Shown piece by piece: positions 16,493-25,900 of a DNA stretch of 61,157 nt; the stretch's first letter is position 1, and every line of letters starts with the position of its first letter. A program made the position numbers and the translations under genes. The notes beneath the pieces were generated by a model. That model saw only the letters and a program-made list of their open reading frames with translations, searched no databases and had not been told where the DNA came from. This DNA comes from Actinomycetales bacterium (GTDB taxonomy: Bacteria; Actinomycetota; Actinomycetes; Actinomycetales; Kineosporiaceae): contig JAAYAH010000100.1 of the NCBI GenBank assembly GCA_012719445.1, forward strand, positions 1 to 61,157, in the 5' to 3' direction.

Positions 16493-16984
16493 ATGGCCAC
16501 GACAGGGGGAGCGGCGAGCCCGTTCGCGGGTGTCGGCGTCGAGGAGACCGGTCCCGACGGGTCCGGTGCCCACCCCAGGCCGGGTCTGCTGCACAGGCTG
16601 CACGGGCCGCTCGTCACGGCCGGTGCCCTCGGCGCGGCGACGGTCGCCGTCCTGGTCCGGGATCCCCACCGGCCCGGGAGTTGGGGCTGGTGCTCCTTCC
16701 TCGGCCTGACCGGCCTCCCCTGCCCGGTGTGCGGGGGCCTGCGCGCCGTCAACGACCTCCTGCACGGCGACGTCGTGGCCGCGGTCTCCGGCAACGCCCT
16801 GGTCGTCGTGATCGTGCTGCTCACCGCCGTGGTCCTCGGGGTCTGGACGGTGCGCCGGCTCCGTGGGTCCGGAGTGGAGCAGCCCCCGTTGCTGACCCGG
16901 GCCGTCGGGACGGCGGTCCTCGTCGTCACGGTCCTGTTCACCGTCCTGCGCTGGACTCCCGCGGGGGCGTGGCTGCAGCCCTGA
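16493..16984 (+). CDS. DUF2752 membrane protein
   Basis: 163 residues. After about 35 hydrophilic residues come a first helix (LVTAGALGAATVAVLV), then the DUF2752 core FLGLTGLPCPVCGGLRAVNDLLHGD (two cysteines, Gly-Gly-Leu-Arg, Asn-Asp, His-Gly-Asp), and two further helices. The start ATG has GGAAGGAGC 5-6 nt upstream. The family's role is unknown; the CPxCG pair is membrane-proximal and could bind metal or be redox-active (inference). Neighbouring CD225 genes recur with it. Confidence 0.85.
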   Translation: MATTGGAASPFAGVGVEETGPDGSGAHPRPGLLHRLHGPLVTAGALGAATVAVLVRDPHRPGSWGWCSFLGLTGLPCPVCGGLRAVNDLLHGDVVAAVSGNALVVVIVLLTAVVLGVWTVRRLRGSGVEQPPLLTRAVGTAVLVVTVLFTVLRWTPAGAWLQP

Positions 16985-17024
16985 CCGACCGGTGCCGTCG
17001 CGGACGGCCGGACGCCGGAACGAC

Positions 17025-17060
17025 GATCGGCCGGGAGATCGAAGGATCTCCCGGCCGATC
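17025..17060. terminator. Bidirectional terminator, perfect 16-bp stem
   Basis: GATCGGCCGGGAGATC - gaag - GATCTCCCGGCCGATC between convergent genes ending at 16984 (+) and 17136 (-). Confidence 0.85.
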
Positions 17061-17135
17061 ACGTGAGGGCGTTACCTCGCCCGCGACGCGACGCGCGATG
17101 CCGCCGTCACCCGCCGGGGCTGTCCGCGATCGCCG

Positions 17136-17441
17136 TCAGAAGAGGCTGCCCGTGGACGTGCGGAAGCCGAGCCAGAGCACCCAGAGGACGAGGGTGACGA
17201 TGCTGACGATCTTCGCCGCGGTCGCGAGACCGAGGGACGGGTCCTGGCTGGAGGCCTTGTAGCCGAGGATCACCCCGCCGATGGAGAGCGGGCCGCAGCA
17301 GAGGCCGAGGATGCCGAGAACGAGGCCGATGATGGCCAGGTTCTGGGCGTTGCCACCGGGTCCCTGCTGCGGGTATCCGGACGGGGGATAGGGGCCGGGC
17401 GGCGGTGGCGGCGGCGGTGGGTAGGAGTTCGACACGGGCAT
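17136..17441 (-). CDS. Small Pro-rich two-helix membrane protein (DUF4190-like)
   Basis: 101 residues: a proline/tyrosine/glycine head (YPPPPPPPPGPYPPSGYPQQ), helix LAIIGLVLGILGLCCGPLSIGGVILGYKAS (positions 17243-17332) and a second helix IVSIVTLVLWVLWLGF. Layout resembles TM2/DUF4190 and CD225 proteins but lacks the dispanin loop. AGGGAGAC precedes ATG 17441. It lies between the two DUF2752 genes on the opposite strand. Function unknown. Confidence 0.75.
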   Translation of the reverse strand: MPVSNSYPPPPPPPPGPYPPSGYPQQGPGGNAQNLAIIGLVLGILGLCCGPLSIGGVILGYKASSQDPSLGLATAAKIVSIVTLVLWVLWLGFRTSTGSLF

Positions 17442-17562
17442 GTCTCCCTTGATGGCTGCACGGGGACCTTCCCCCGGCGGGCCGACTCTACCGAGATGCC
17501 GAGGGTGGGTGGTGAGCATTCGGACGCGGTGAGTGCTGACCGGTGGCGGACCCGGAATGGTG

Positions 17563-17568
17563 CATCCT
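17563..17568 (+). promoter_or_regulatory. -10 box CATCCT for leaderless DUF2752 gene
   Basis: CATCCT is 6 nt upstream of GTG 17575 and decides that start over GTG 17533. Confidence 0.4.
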
Positions 17569-17574
17569 GGTCGG

Positions 17575-18111
17575 GTGACCGTCTCACCCGCAGGGCTGCC
17601 GCCCCGGTCCGCCGTGGACCGGAGGGAATCCGCTCCAGGTCCCGCCCCGGTTCCCGCGCCGACGCCGCCGGACCGGGCGGCCGCGGGCACCGTGACCGGA
17701 GGCGCGTCCCTGCTCGTGGCGGGACGGCGGGTACCCCCCCTCCTCGGCCCCCTCGCGGTGGGGGTCGCCGGGGTGATCGCGGGGGTGGTGGCCCACGTGG
17801 TCGACCTTCCGTACCGGCCGCTGTGCCCCTTCCTCGTCCTCACCGGCTACTGGTGTCCGGGGTGCGGGTCGTCCCGGGCGCTGCACGCCCTCGCGCACGG
17901 CGACCTCGCCGAGGCGCTCGCGCGGAACCCGATGACGACCGTCACCGTCCCGCTGCTGGTGTTCTGGTGGGCGGCGTGGCTGTACCGGACGGCCACCGGA
18001 CGGACCAGGACGACGATGGCCCACCCGGCATTCCTGTGGGCGCTGCTGGTCTTCGTGATCGCTTTCTGGGTGCTGCGCAACCTCCCCGGGATGGCATGGC
18101 TGGCACCGTGA
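17575..18111 (+). CDS. DUF2752 membrane protein, second copy
   Basis: 178 residues: Pro/Ala-rich cytosolic N-terminus (about 55 residues), helix GPLAVGVAGVIAGVVAHVVD, DUF2752 core FLVLTGYWCPGCGSSRALHALAHGDL (CPGCG instead of CPVCG), and two C-terminal helices ending NLPGMAWLAP, matching the GAWLQP end of the copy at 16493. GTG 17575 is preferred because of its 6-nt spacing from CATCCT. It is followed 134 bp on by the second CD225 gene, repeating the CD225/DUF2752 pairing. Confidence 0.82.
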   Translation: MTVSPAGLPPRSAVDRRESAPGPAPVPAPTPPDRAAAGTVTGGASLLVAGRRVPPLLGPLAVGVAGVIAGVVAHVVDLPYRPLCPFLVLTGYWCPGCGSSRALHALAHGDLAEALARNPMTTVTVPLLVFWWAAWLYRTATGRTRTTMAHPAFLWALLVFVIAFWVLRNLPGMAWLAP

Positions 18112-18245
18112 CCGGCCCCGGGCAGGCGTACGGGGACCCCGGGGGAGGGGCGTGATGATCTCAAGGGATGATCACCTGCTGACGCCCCACCCCAGTGATC
18201 CTCACCGGTGACCCGCCGGGTGATCCCAGCCAGGAGAGGTCCAGC

Positions 18246-18587
18246 ATGTCCTACTACGGCTCCCCGCCGCCTCCGCCTCCGGGGTACGGGCCTCCGCCCC
18301 CGGGATACGGGCCCTACCAGCCGCCGATCGGGCCGCCGCCGGACAACTACCTGGTGTGGGCGATCCTCACCACGATCCTGTGCTGCCTCCCGTTCGGCGT
18401 CGTCTCGATCGTGTACGCCGCCCAGGTGAACTCGAAGTGGGCGATGGGTGACATGGCGGGCGCCTACGCGGCCTCCCGCAACGCGCGACTCTGGGCGATC
18501 TGGTCGGCCGCCAGCACGCTGATCTTCTTCGTGCTCGCCATCGTTCTCAGTGTCCTCGGCGCACTCGGCGACCTGAGCTCCTACTGA
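18246..18587 (+). CDS. CD225/dispanin family small membrane protein, second copy
   Basis: 113 residues. Pro/Gly/Tyr-rich head (PPPPPPGYGPPPPGYGPYQP), helix LVWAILTTILCCLPFGVVSI, loop QVNSKWAMGDMAGAYAASRN, and a C-terminal helix ASTLIFFVLAIVLSVLGALG. Clearly paralogous to the protein at 15984. Start ATG 18246 follows AGGAGAGG by 6 nt. Upstream in-frame GTGs lack an RBS. Confidence 0.9.
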   Translation: MSYYGSPPPPPPGYGPPPPGYGPYQPPIGPPPDNYLVWAILTTILCCLPFGVVSIVYAAQVNSKWAMGDMAGAYAASRNARLWAIWSAASTLIFFVLAIVLSVLGALGDLSSY

Positions 18588-18648
18588 CGTCCGGTGCCCG
18601 GGTCACGTCCCGGTCCGGCGGAACGATCCACCGGCCGGTGAACGCACT

Positions 18649-18684
18649 CCGTCCCCGCGCCGGCCGCGGTCGGCACGGGGACGG
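18649..18684 (+). terminator. Terminator after the second dispanin gene
   Basis: 14-bp stem with one mismatch CCGTCCCCGCGCCG / CGGCACGGGGACGG and an 8-nt loop. Confidence 0.6.
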
Positions 18685-18730
18685 CCACGGAACGACACCC
18701 CTGGTCGTCGGCGGGGTCCCTACGGCTGGG

Positions 18731-18736
18731 TACCAT
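18731..18736 (+). promoter_or_regulatory. -10 box TACCAT for the trpC-trpB-trpA-lgt operon
   Basis: TACCAT is 8 nt upstream of GTG 18745, the start of a short leader ORF. Confidence 0.45.
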
Positions 18737-18744
18737 CACCACTC

Positions 18745-18774
18745 GTGACCGACATCAGTAGGGGGTTCGCGTGA
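18745..18774 (+). CDS. Candidate 9-codon leader peptide before trpC
   Basis: GTG ACC GAC ATC AGT AGG GGG TTC GCG TGA encodes MTDISRGFA. It starts 8 nt after the TACCAT box, and its TGA overlaps the trpC GTG by 4 bp, so it could couple leaderless initiation to trpC. It has no Trp codon, so it is not a classical trp attenuator peptide. Translation is unproven. Confidence 0.35.
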   Translation: MTDISRGFA

Positions 18775-19583
18775 GTGTTCTCAACGACCTCCTCGTCGGC
18801 GTGCGGGAGGACCTCCAGGAGCGGCAGCGGCACACCGACCTCGGTGCCCTCCAGGAGCTGGCCGAACGGCGTCCCTCGGCGATGCCGGCGGAGGCCGCCC
18901 TGCGCGAGGGCGAGACGGTGAAGGTGATCGCCGAGGTGAAGCGCAGCTCGCCGAGCAAGGGCGCGTTGGCCTTCATCGCGGACCCGGCGGGTCTCGCGCG
19001 TGACTACGAGGCCGGTGGTGCGACCGTCATCAGCGTGCTCACCGAGGGCCGCCGCTTCGGCGGGAGCCTCGCCGACCTGGCCGCGGTCCGGGCCGTCGTC
19101 GACGTGCCGCTGCTGCGCAAGGACTTCGTCGTCTCCAGCTACCAGGTGTGGGAGGCGCGGGCCCACGGGGCCGACGTCGTCCTGCTCATCGTCGCGGCAC
19201 TGGAGCAGGAGGCGCTGGTCTCCCTCGTCGAGCGGGTGCACTCCCTCGGCATGGCCGCGCTGGTCGAGGTGCACGATCCCGAGGAGGTTCCCCGGGCTGT
19301 GGACGCCGGTGCCCGGATCATCGGGGTCAACACCCGGAACCTGCACACCCTCACCGTCGACCGGTCCCAGTTCGCGCGGGTCGCACCGCTCATCCCGCCG
19401 GGGATCTTCAAGATCGCGGAGTCCGGGGTCCGGGGACCGCACGACGTGCTCGACTACGCGCGGGCCGGGGCCGACGCCGTCCTGGTCGGCGAGAGCCTGG
19501 TCACCCGGGGCAACCCGCGCGGCGCCGTCGCGGACCTGGTGGCGGCGGGGGCGCACCCCGCGCTGCGGGCGAGCCGGTCGTGA
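18771..19583 (+). CDS. trpC: Indole-3-glycerol phosphate synthase
   Basis: Closes the indole ring in tryptophan synthesis (CdRP to InGP). 270-residue TIM barrel. Seen: [15 protein letters not shown] (catalytic Lys and the SPSKG loop), [48 protein letters not shown] and [13 protein letters not shown] 18771 follows the purine run AGTAGGGGG (18757-18765). First of a tightly overlapped trpC-trpB-trpA-lgt operon; trpD and trpG are elsewhere. Confidence 0.97.
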   Translation: MSVLNDLLVGVREDLQERQRHTDLGALQELAERRPSAMPAEAALREGETVKVIAEVKRSSPSKGALAFIADPAGLARDYEAGGATVISVLTEGRRFGGSLADLAAVRAVVDVPLLRKDFVVSSYQVWEARAHGADVVLLIVAALEQEALVSLVERVHSLGMAALVEVHDPEEVPRAVDAGARIIGVNTRNLHTLTVDRSQFARVAPLIPPGIFKIAESGVRGPHDVLDYARAGADAVLVGESLVTRGNPRGAVADLVAAGAHPALRASRS

Positions 19584-20800
19584 GCGCCGGTACGGTCTCC
19601 CTCCGCGAGGCCGAGGGGCCGTACTTCGGCGCCTTCGGCGGGCGGTTCGTGCCCGAGGCCCTGGTCGCGGCCCTGGACGAACTGGACGTCGCGTTCCGGA
19701 CGGCGATGGTGGACCCCGCGTTCCTCGCCGAGCTCGGCTCCCTGCACCGCAGCTACTCCGGGCGGCCCAGCATCGTCACCGAGGTCCCCCGCTTCGCCGA
19801 GCACGCCGGCGGAGCCCGGGTGCTGCTCAAGCGCGAGGACCTCAACCACACCGGGTCACACAAGATCAATAACGTCCTCGGGCAGGCACTGCTCACCCGG
19901 CGGATGGGCAAGACCCGGGTCATCGCCGAGACCGGGGCCGGGCAGCACGGCGTCGCGACCGCGACGGCAGCGGCCCTGATGGGGCTGTCCTGCGTGGTCT
20001 ACATGGGCGAGGAGGACACCCGCAGGCAGGCCCTCAACGTCGCCAGGATGCGGCTGCTCGGCGCCGAGGTGATCCCGGTGGCCATCGGCTCCCGCACCCT
20101 CAAGGACGCCATCAACGAGGCCATGCGGGACTGGGTCACCAACGTCGCCGAGACCCACTACCTGCTCGGGACCGTCGCCGGACCGCACCCCTTCCCCACC
20201 ATGGTCAGGGACTTCCAGAAGATCATCGGTGAGGAGGCACGGGCCCAGGTCCTCGACCTCGCCGGGAGGCTGCCGGACGTGGTCTGCGCCTGCGTCGGCG
20301 GGGGCTCCAACGCCATCGGCGTGTTCCACGCCTTCCTCGACGACCGTGAGGTTGAGCTGGTCGGGTTCGAGGCCGGGGGAGAGGGCGTGGAGACCGGTCG
20401 GCACGCGGCGTCCATCACCGGAGGGCTGCCAGGGGTCCTGCACGGCAACCGGACCTTCGTGCTCCAGGACGAGGACGGGCAGACGGTGGAGAGTCACTCG
20501 ATCTCCGCCGGCCTCGACTACCCCGGGGTCGGGCCGGAGCACTCGTGGCTGCACGACACCGGCCGCGCCCGGTACCAGCCGGTCCCGGACGCGGAGGCCA
20601 TGGACGCCTTCCGGCTGCTCTGCCTGACCGAGGGCATCATCCCCGCGATCGAGAGCGCGCACGCCCTGGCCGGGGCGATCCGGGAGGGGCGGCGGCTGGG
20701 TCCGGACGGCCTCGTCCTGGTCAACCTCTCCGGCCGGGGGGACAAGGACGTCGACACCGCAGCCCGCTGGTTCGGTCTCCACCCGGGGAGCGGGTCGTGA
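19580..20800 (+). CDS. trpB: Tryptophan synthase beta chain
   Basis: PLP enzyme joining indole (from TrpA) with serine. 406 residues. Seen: [34 protein letters not shown] (PLP lysine in HTGSHK), [25 protein letters not shown] (phosphate-binding) and [20 protein letters not shown] 19580 overlaps the trpC stop by 4 bp; the family N-terminus gives no earlier start. Confidence 0.97.
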   Translation: MSAGTVSLREAEGPYFGAFGGRFVPEALVAALDELDVAFRTAMVDPAFLAELGSLHRSYSGRPSIVTEVPRFAEHAGGARVLLKREDLNHTGSHKINNVLGQALLTRRMGKTRVIAETGAGQHGVATATAAALMGLSCVVYMGEEDTRRQALNVARMRLLGAEVIPVAIGSRTLKDAINEAMRDWVTNVAETHYLLGTVAGPHPFPTMVRDFQKIIGEEARAQVLDLAGRLPDVVCACVGGGSNAIGVFHAFLDDREVELVGFEAGGEGVETGRHAASITGGLPGVLHGNRTFVLQDEDGQTVESHSISAGLDYPGVGPEHSWLHDTGRARYQPVPDAEAMDAFRLLCLTEGIIPAIESAHALAGAIREGRRLGPDGLVLVNLSGRGDKDVDTAARWFGLHPGSGS

Positions 20801-21603
20801 CCGGCGTCGGTCCGGTCCTCGCCAGGGCGAAGGCCGAGGGGCGGGCGGCGCTGGTGGGGTACCTGCCGGTGGGGTTCCCCGACGTCGAGACCTCGATCGC
20901 CGCCATGCGGGCCATGGTCGCGGGCGGCGTGGACATCGTCGAGGTCGGCGTCCCCTACTCGGACCCGCTCATGGACGGTCCGGTGATCCAGGCGGCCGTC
21001 GACACCGCGCTCCAGCAGGGGACCCGGCCGAGGGACGCCGTCGCCGCAGCGGAGGCCGTGGCGTCGGCCGGTGTGCCGGCCCTGCTCATGACCTACTGGA
21101 ACATCGTGGACCGCTACGGGGTGCGTCGGTTCGCCACCGACCTGGCCCGGGTCGGGGCCGCGGGCCTGATCACGCCGGACCTGATCCCCGACGAGGCAAC
21201 GGAGTGGCTCGACGCCTCGGACGCCCTCGGTCTCGACCGGGTGTTCCTGGTGGCACCGAGCTCGACCGACGAGCGGCTGAAGATGACGGCGCAGGCCTGC
21301 CGCGGCTTCGTCTACGCGGCCTCGGTCATGGGCGTCACCGGCACCAGGGTCTCCGTCGGCGACGCCGCGCGGGTCCTGGTCCAGCGGACGAGGACCGTCT
21401 CCGACGCTCCCGTCTGCGTCGGGCTGGGCGTCTCGAACGGTGACCAGGCCGCCGAGGTGGCTGGCTATGCGGACGGGGTGATCGTAGGCTCGGCCTTCGT
21501 GCAGAGGCTCGCCGAGGCGCAGGACCGGTCGGCCGCTCTCGGGGCGGTGCGATCTCTTGCGGAGGACCTCGCGGCGGGCGTCCGACGGGGGCGGGAGAGG
21601 TGA
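20797..21603 (+). CDS. trpA: Tryptophan synthase alpha chain
   Basis: Cleaves indole-3-glycerol phosphate to indole and G3P and channels indole to TrpB. 268 residues. Seen: [38 protein letters not shown] (catalytic acidic residues), [26 protein letters not shown], and [15 protein letters not shown] 20797 overlaps the trpB stop, and its own stop overlaps lgt. Confidence 0.97.
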   Translation: MTGVGPVLARAKAEGRAALVGYLPVGFPDVETSIAAMRAMVAGGVDIVEVGVPYSDPLMDGPVIQAAVDTALQQGTRPRDAVAAAEAVASAGVPALLMTYWNIVDRYGVRRFATDLARVGAAGLITPDLIPDEATEWLDASDALGLDRVFLVAPSSTDERLKMTAQACRGFVYAASVMGVTGTRVSVGDAARVLVQRTRTVSDAPVCVGLGVSNGDQAAEVAGYADGVIVGSAFVQRLAEAQDRSAALGAVRSLAEDLAAGVRRGRER

Positions 21604-22682
21604 CGGCGATGCCCGCGGTGATCCCCAGTCCGACCGTCGGGGTGTGGCACCTCGGGCCGGTCCCGATCCGCGCCTACGCGCTGTGCATCCTCGCCGGGAT
21701 CGTCGTGGCGATCGTCCTCGGCGAGCTGCGGTGGCGGCGCCGGGGCGGGCGTCCCGGGGTGGTCATGGACGTGGCCGTGTGGGCCGTCCCGTTCGGGGTG
21801 ATCGGCGGCCGGATCTACCACGTGCTCACTTCGTTCAACGACTACTTCGCCCCAGGTAAGGACGCGCTCAAGGCATTCAGGATCTGGGAGGGCGGCCTTG
21901 GCATCTGGGGGGCGATCGTCCTCGGCGGGGTCGGTGCCTGGATCGGGTGCCGGCGGGCCGGGGTCAGGCTGCCCCCGTTCGGGGACACCGTGGCGCCGGG
22001 CATCGTGCTCGCGCAGGCGATCGGTCGCTGGGGCAACTGGTTCAACAACGAGCTCTACGGCCGGGTCACCGACCTGCCCTGGGGCCTGCGGGTCTACGAG
22101 ATGGACCACAGCACGGGGCGGGTGTATCTCAACACTGACGGAACGCCCCAGTTGATGGATAACCGGGACGTCTTCTACCACCCGACGTTCCTCTACGAGA
22201 GCCTCTGGAACATCGGGGTCTTCGTCGCGCTGATCTGGGCGGACCGCAGGTTCCGGCTCGGGCACGGCCGGCTGTTCGCCCTGTACGTCGTCCTCTACAC
22301 CGCGGGCAGGGGCTGGATCGAGGCCCTGCGGGACGACCCGAGCGAGTACGTCCTCGGGCTGCGGCTCAACATCTGGACCAGCGCTGCCGTGTTCCTCGGC
22401 GGGCTGGTGTACCTCGTCGTCTCCCGCAGGCTGCGGCCGGGGCGGGAGACCGACCTCGACCGCGGGACGGCCGGCGCCGCCGCGGCGGCTCCCGGCGAGG
22501 GCGACCCTGCCGCGGGCACGACCGCCGAGGGCATGGTCGGCAGCATGTCCGGCTCCTCCGGCGACGCCGGGACGTTCAGGCCGGGGGATCCCGGAACCGG
22601 CTCCCTGGGGACCGGACATGACGGCGCCGGGCGGAGCGGCGACGGCGGGTCGCCGGGTGGGTCCGTCCCAGGCGCCCGCTAG
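21600..22682 (+). CDS. lgt: Prolipoprotein diacylglyceryl transferase
   Basis: Transfers diacylglycerol from phosphatidylglycerol to the lipobox cysteine of lipoproteins such as the LivK-type protein encoded in this window. 360 residues with about seven membrane segments. Seen: the Lgt signature GRWGNWFNNELYGRVTDLPWG (positions 22024-22086), FYHPTFLYESLWNI, and YTAGRGWIEALR. GTG 21600 overlaps the trpA stop; ATG 21609 is an alternative. After about residue 280 there is a long Gly/Ala/Ser-rich cytosolic tail, common in actinobacterial Lgt. Confidence 0.96.
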   Translation: MTAMPAVIPSPTVGVWHLGPVPIRAYALCILAGIVVAIVLGELRWRRRGGRPGVVMDVAVWAVPFGVIGGRIYHVLTSFNDYFAPGKDALKAFRIWEGGLGIWGAIVLGGVGAWIGCRRAGVRLPPFGDTVAPGIVLAQAIGRWGNWFNNELYGRVTDLPWGLRVYEMDHSTGRVYLNTDGTPQLMDNRDVFYHPTFLYESLWNIGVFVALIWADRRFRLGHGRLFALYVVLYTAGRGWIEALRDDPSEYVLGLRLNIWTSAAVFLGGLVYLVVSRRLRPGRETDLDRGTAGAAAAAPGEGDPAAGTTAEGMVGSMSGSSGDAGTFRPGDPGTGSLGTGHDGAGRSGDGGSPGGSVPGAR

Positions 22683-22926
22683 CAGCCCGCTCCGGGGGCG
22701 CGGAGATCGGTCGCCGGTCCCCACCCGGTGACGGTGACGTCGGCGGACGCTCCGTGCTTCGGCTGGGGGAGCGGTGCCTCCTCGGTTACAGTTGCGTGAC
22801 ACACCACGCGGGCCAGCGGAGTCCCACGAGGATCGGGCGGCCCAGCGAAGACCTTCTCAGCACGTCTCCGTCGTCGGTCGTCTGTGTCATGTGCCTTCAG
22901 ACCCGATCGACGACGAGGTGCACTCG

Positions 22927-25900
22927 ATGCTGTCGCCTTTCCGCCGTTTCTCCGCTGTGCCGGATTCCACCGGCTTGTACGACGGTTCCCATGAGCACGA
23001 CGCGTGCGGGGTCGCCTTCGTGGCGACGCTGCGTGGGGAGCCGGGTCACGACATCGTGGAACTGGCGTTGACCGCGCTGCGGAACCTGGACCACCGGGGG
23101 GCGGTGGGGGCGGATCCGGACACGGGGGACGGGGCCGGGGTCCTGGTCCAGGTCCCGGATGCGTTCCTGCGGGGGGTGGTGGACTTCCCTTTGCCGACGC
23201 GGGGTCGGTACGTGGTGGGGATGGTGTTCCTGCCGGACGATGACGCGGGGGAGGCCGCGGCGCGGCGGCGGATCGGGGAGCTGGCCGGCGAGGAGGGGCT
23301 GGCGGTCCTGGGTTGGCGCGAGGTGCCGGTCGCACCGGAGCTGCTGGGCGCGGGGGCGCGGGGATGCATGCCTCGGTTCCGGCAGGTGTTCCTCGCGGCG
23401 GCCACGGGCCTGGTGGCGGGGGTGGAGCTGGACCGGTTGGCGTGGTGTCTGCGGCGGCGGGCGGAGCGGGAGGTGGGGGTGTACTTCCCGTCGTTGTCGT
23501 GCCGGACCCTGGTGTACAAGGGGATGTTGACCACGGGGCAGTTGGAGCCGTTCTTCGCGGACCTGTCGGATCGCCGGTTCGCGTCGGAGCTGGCGATCGT
23601 GCACTCGCGGTTCTCGACGAACACGTTCCCGTCGTGGCCGTTGGCGCACCCGTACCGGTTGATCGCGCACAACGGTGAGATCAACACGGTGAAGGGGAAT
23701 CGGAACTGGATGCGGGCCAGGGAGGGATCGCTGGTCAGCGAGGTGATTCCGGGGGATCTGGGCCGGCTGTTGCCGGTGTGCACGCCGGGGGGCAGCGATT
23801 CCGCGTCGTTCGACGAGGTGGTGGAGCTGCTGCATCTGGGGGGGCGGTCGTTGCCGCACGCGGTGTTGATGATGATTCCCGAGGCGTGGGAGAACACGCG
23901 GAGATGGACGCGGCGCGGCGGGCGTTCTACGAGTTCCACGGGATGTGCATGGAGCCGTGGGACGGTCCGGCGTCGATCACGTTCACGGACGGGACGTTGA
24001 TCGGTGCGGTGCTGGATCGGAACGGGTTGCGGCCGTCGCGGTACTGGGTGACCGAGGATGGTCTGGTGGTGCTGGCCAGCGAGGTGGGGGTGCTGGAGCT
24101 GGACCCGGCGCGGGTGGCACGCAAGGGGCGGCTGCAGCCGGGGCGGATGTTCCTGGTGGACACCGGGCACGGGCGGATCGTCGACGATGACGAGATCAAG
24201 GCCGAGTTGGCGGCCGAGCACCCCTACGAGGAGTGGCTCGCCGAGGGAAGGATCTTACTCGAGGACCTGCCGGCCCGAGCCCACGTCGTCTCGTCACGCC
24301 TCTCGGTCACCCGGCGGCAGCGGACCTTCGGCTACACCGAGGAGGAGCTGCGGGTGCTCATCGCGCCCATGGCCCGGTCCGGGGCGGAGCCGGTGGGGTC
24401 GATGGGGGACGACACGCCGCTGGCGGTGCTCTCGGAGCGGCCCCGGTTGTTGTTCGACTACATCCGGCAGCAGTTCGCGCAGGTGACCAACCCGCCGCTG
24501 GACGCTCTCCGGGAGGAGTTGGTCACCGCGCTGCGGACGGCGATCGGGCCGTCGGGGAACCTGTTGTCGATGTCACCGGCGCACTGCCGGAAGATCGTGC
24601 TGGACTTCCCGGTGGTCGACAACGACGAGCTGGCGAAGATCCTGCACGTCAACGACGACGGGGACCTGCCGGGGTACCGGACGGTGCAGGTGAAGGGTCT
24701 GTACCGGGTCGGCGGCGGGGGCGCGGCGCTGCGGGAGCGCCTGGAGGAGATCTGTGCCGAGGTCTCGGCCGGGGTGGCCGGCGGCGCGCGTTTCGTCATC
24801 CTGTCGGACCGGGACTCCACGGCCGACCTGGCGCCGATCCCGTCGTTGCTGCTGACCGGGGCGGTGCACCACCACCTGGTGCGGGAGCGGACCCGGACCC
24901 GGGTCGGGCTGGTGGTGGAGGCCGGGGACGTGCGCGAGGTGCACCATGTCGCGCTGCTGATCGGGTACGGGGCCTCGGCGGTCAATCCCTACCTGGCCAT
25001 GGAGAGCGTGGAGGACCTGGTGCACCGCGGCGTCCTCACCGGGGTCGGGTCCCAGGAGGCCGTCCGGAACCTGATCAGGGCGTTGGGCAAGGGCGTGCTG
25101 AAGGTGATGAGCAAGATGGGGGTCTCCACGGTGGCCTCCTACTGCGGCGCCCAGATCTTCGAGGCGATCGGGTTGGGTCGGGAGGTGGTGGAGGAGTACT
25201 TCACCGGGACCTCCTCCCCGCTGGGCGGGGTGGGCCTTGACGTGATCGCCGAGGAGACCGCCAGGAGACACGCGGTCGCCTACCCCGCGGACGGGCTGAG
25301 GGCCCCGACGGGACAGCTGGAGATCGGCGGGCAGTTCCAGTGGCGTCGGGGGGGCGAGGAGCACCTGTTCGATCCGGAGACGGTGGTGTTGCTGCAGCAG
25401 GCGACGCGTCGTGGCCGGTTCGAGGTGTTCGAGGAGTATGCGCGGCGGGTGGACGAGCAGGCGCGGCGGTTGATGACGTTGCGCGGGCTGTTCGGGTTCC
25501 GGGAGGGGATGCGGGAACCGGTCGCGGTGGAGGAGGTGGAGCCGGTCAGCGAGATCGTGAAGCGGTTCGCCACCGGGGCGATGTCCTACGGGTCGATCTC
25601 GCGGGAGGCGCACGAGACGTTGGCGGTGGCGATGAACCGTCTCGGCGGCAAGTCGAACACCGGGGAGGGCGGGGAGGACGCCGACCGGCTGCTGGACCCG
25701 GTGCGGCGCAGTGCGGTCAAGCAGGTGGCCTCGGGGCGGTTCGGGGTGACGAGCCTGTACCTGACCCACGCCGATGACGTGCAGATCAAGATGGCGCAGG
25801 GGGCGAAGCCGGGTGAGGGGGGACAGTTGCCGGCGGCGAAGGTGTATCCGTGGGTGGCGCGGACGCGGCACTCCACGCCGGGGGTCGGGCTGATCTCGCC

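Noticed and set aside
23886-23904. Programmed -1 frameshift in gltB
   Set aside because: A -1 slip would restore the frame, but there is no X-XXY-YYZ slippery heptamer and no obvious downstream stem or pseudoknot; gltB is not known to use recoding. A missing base is simpler.
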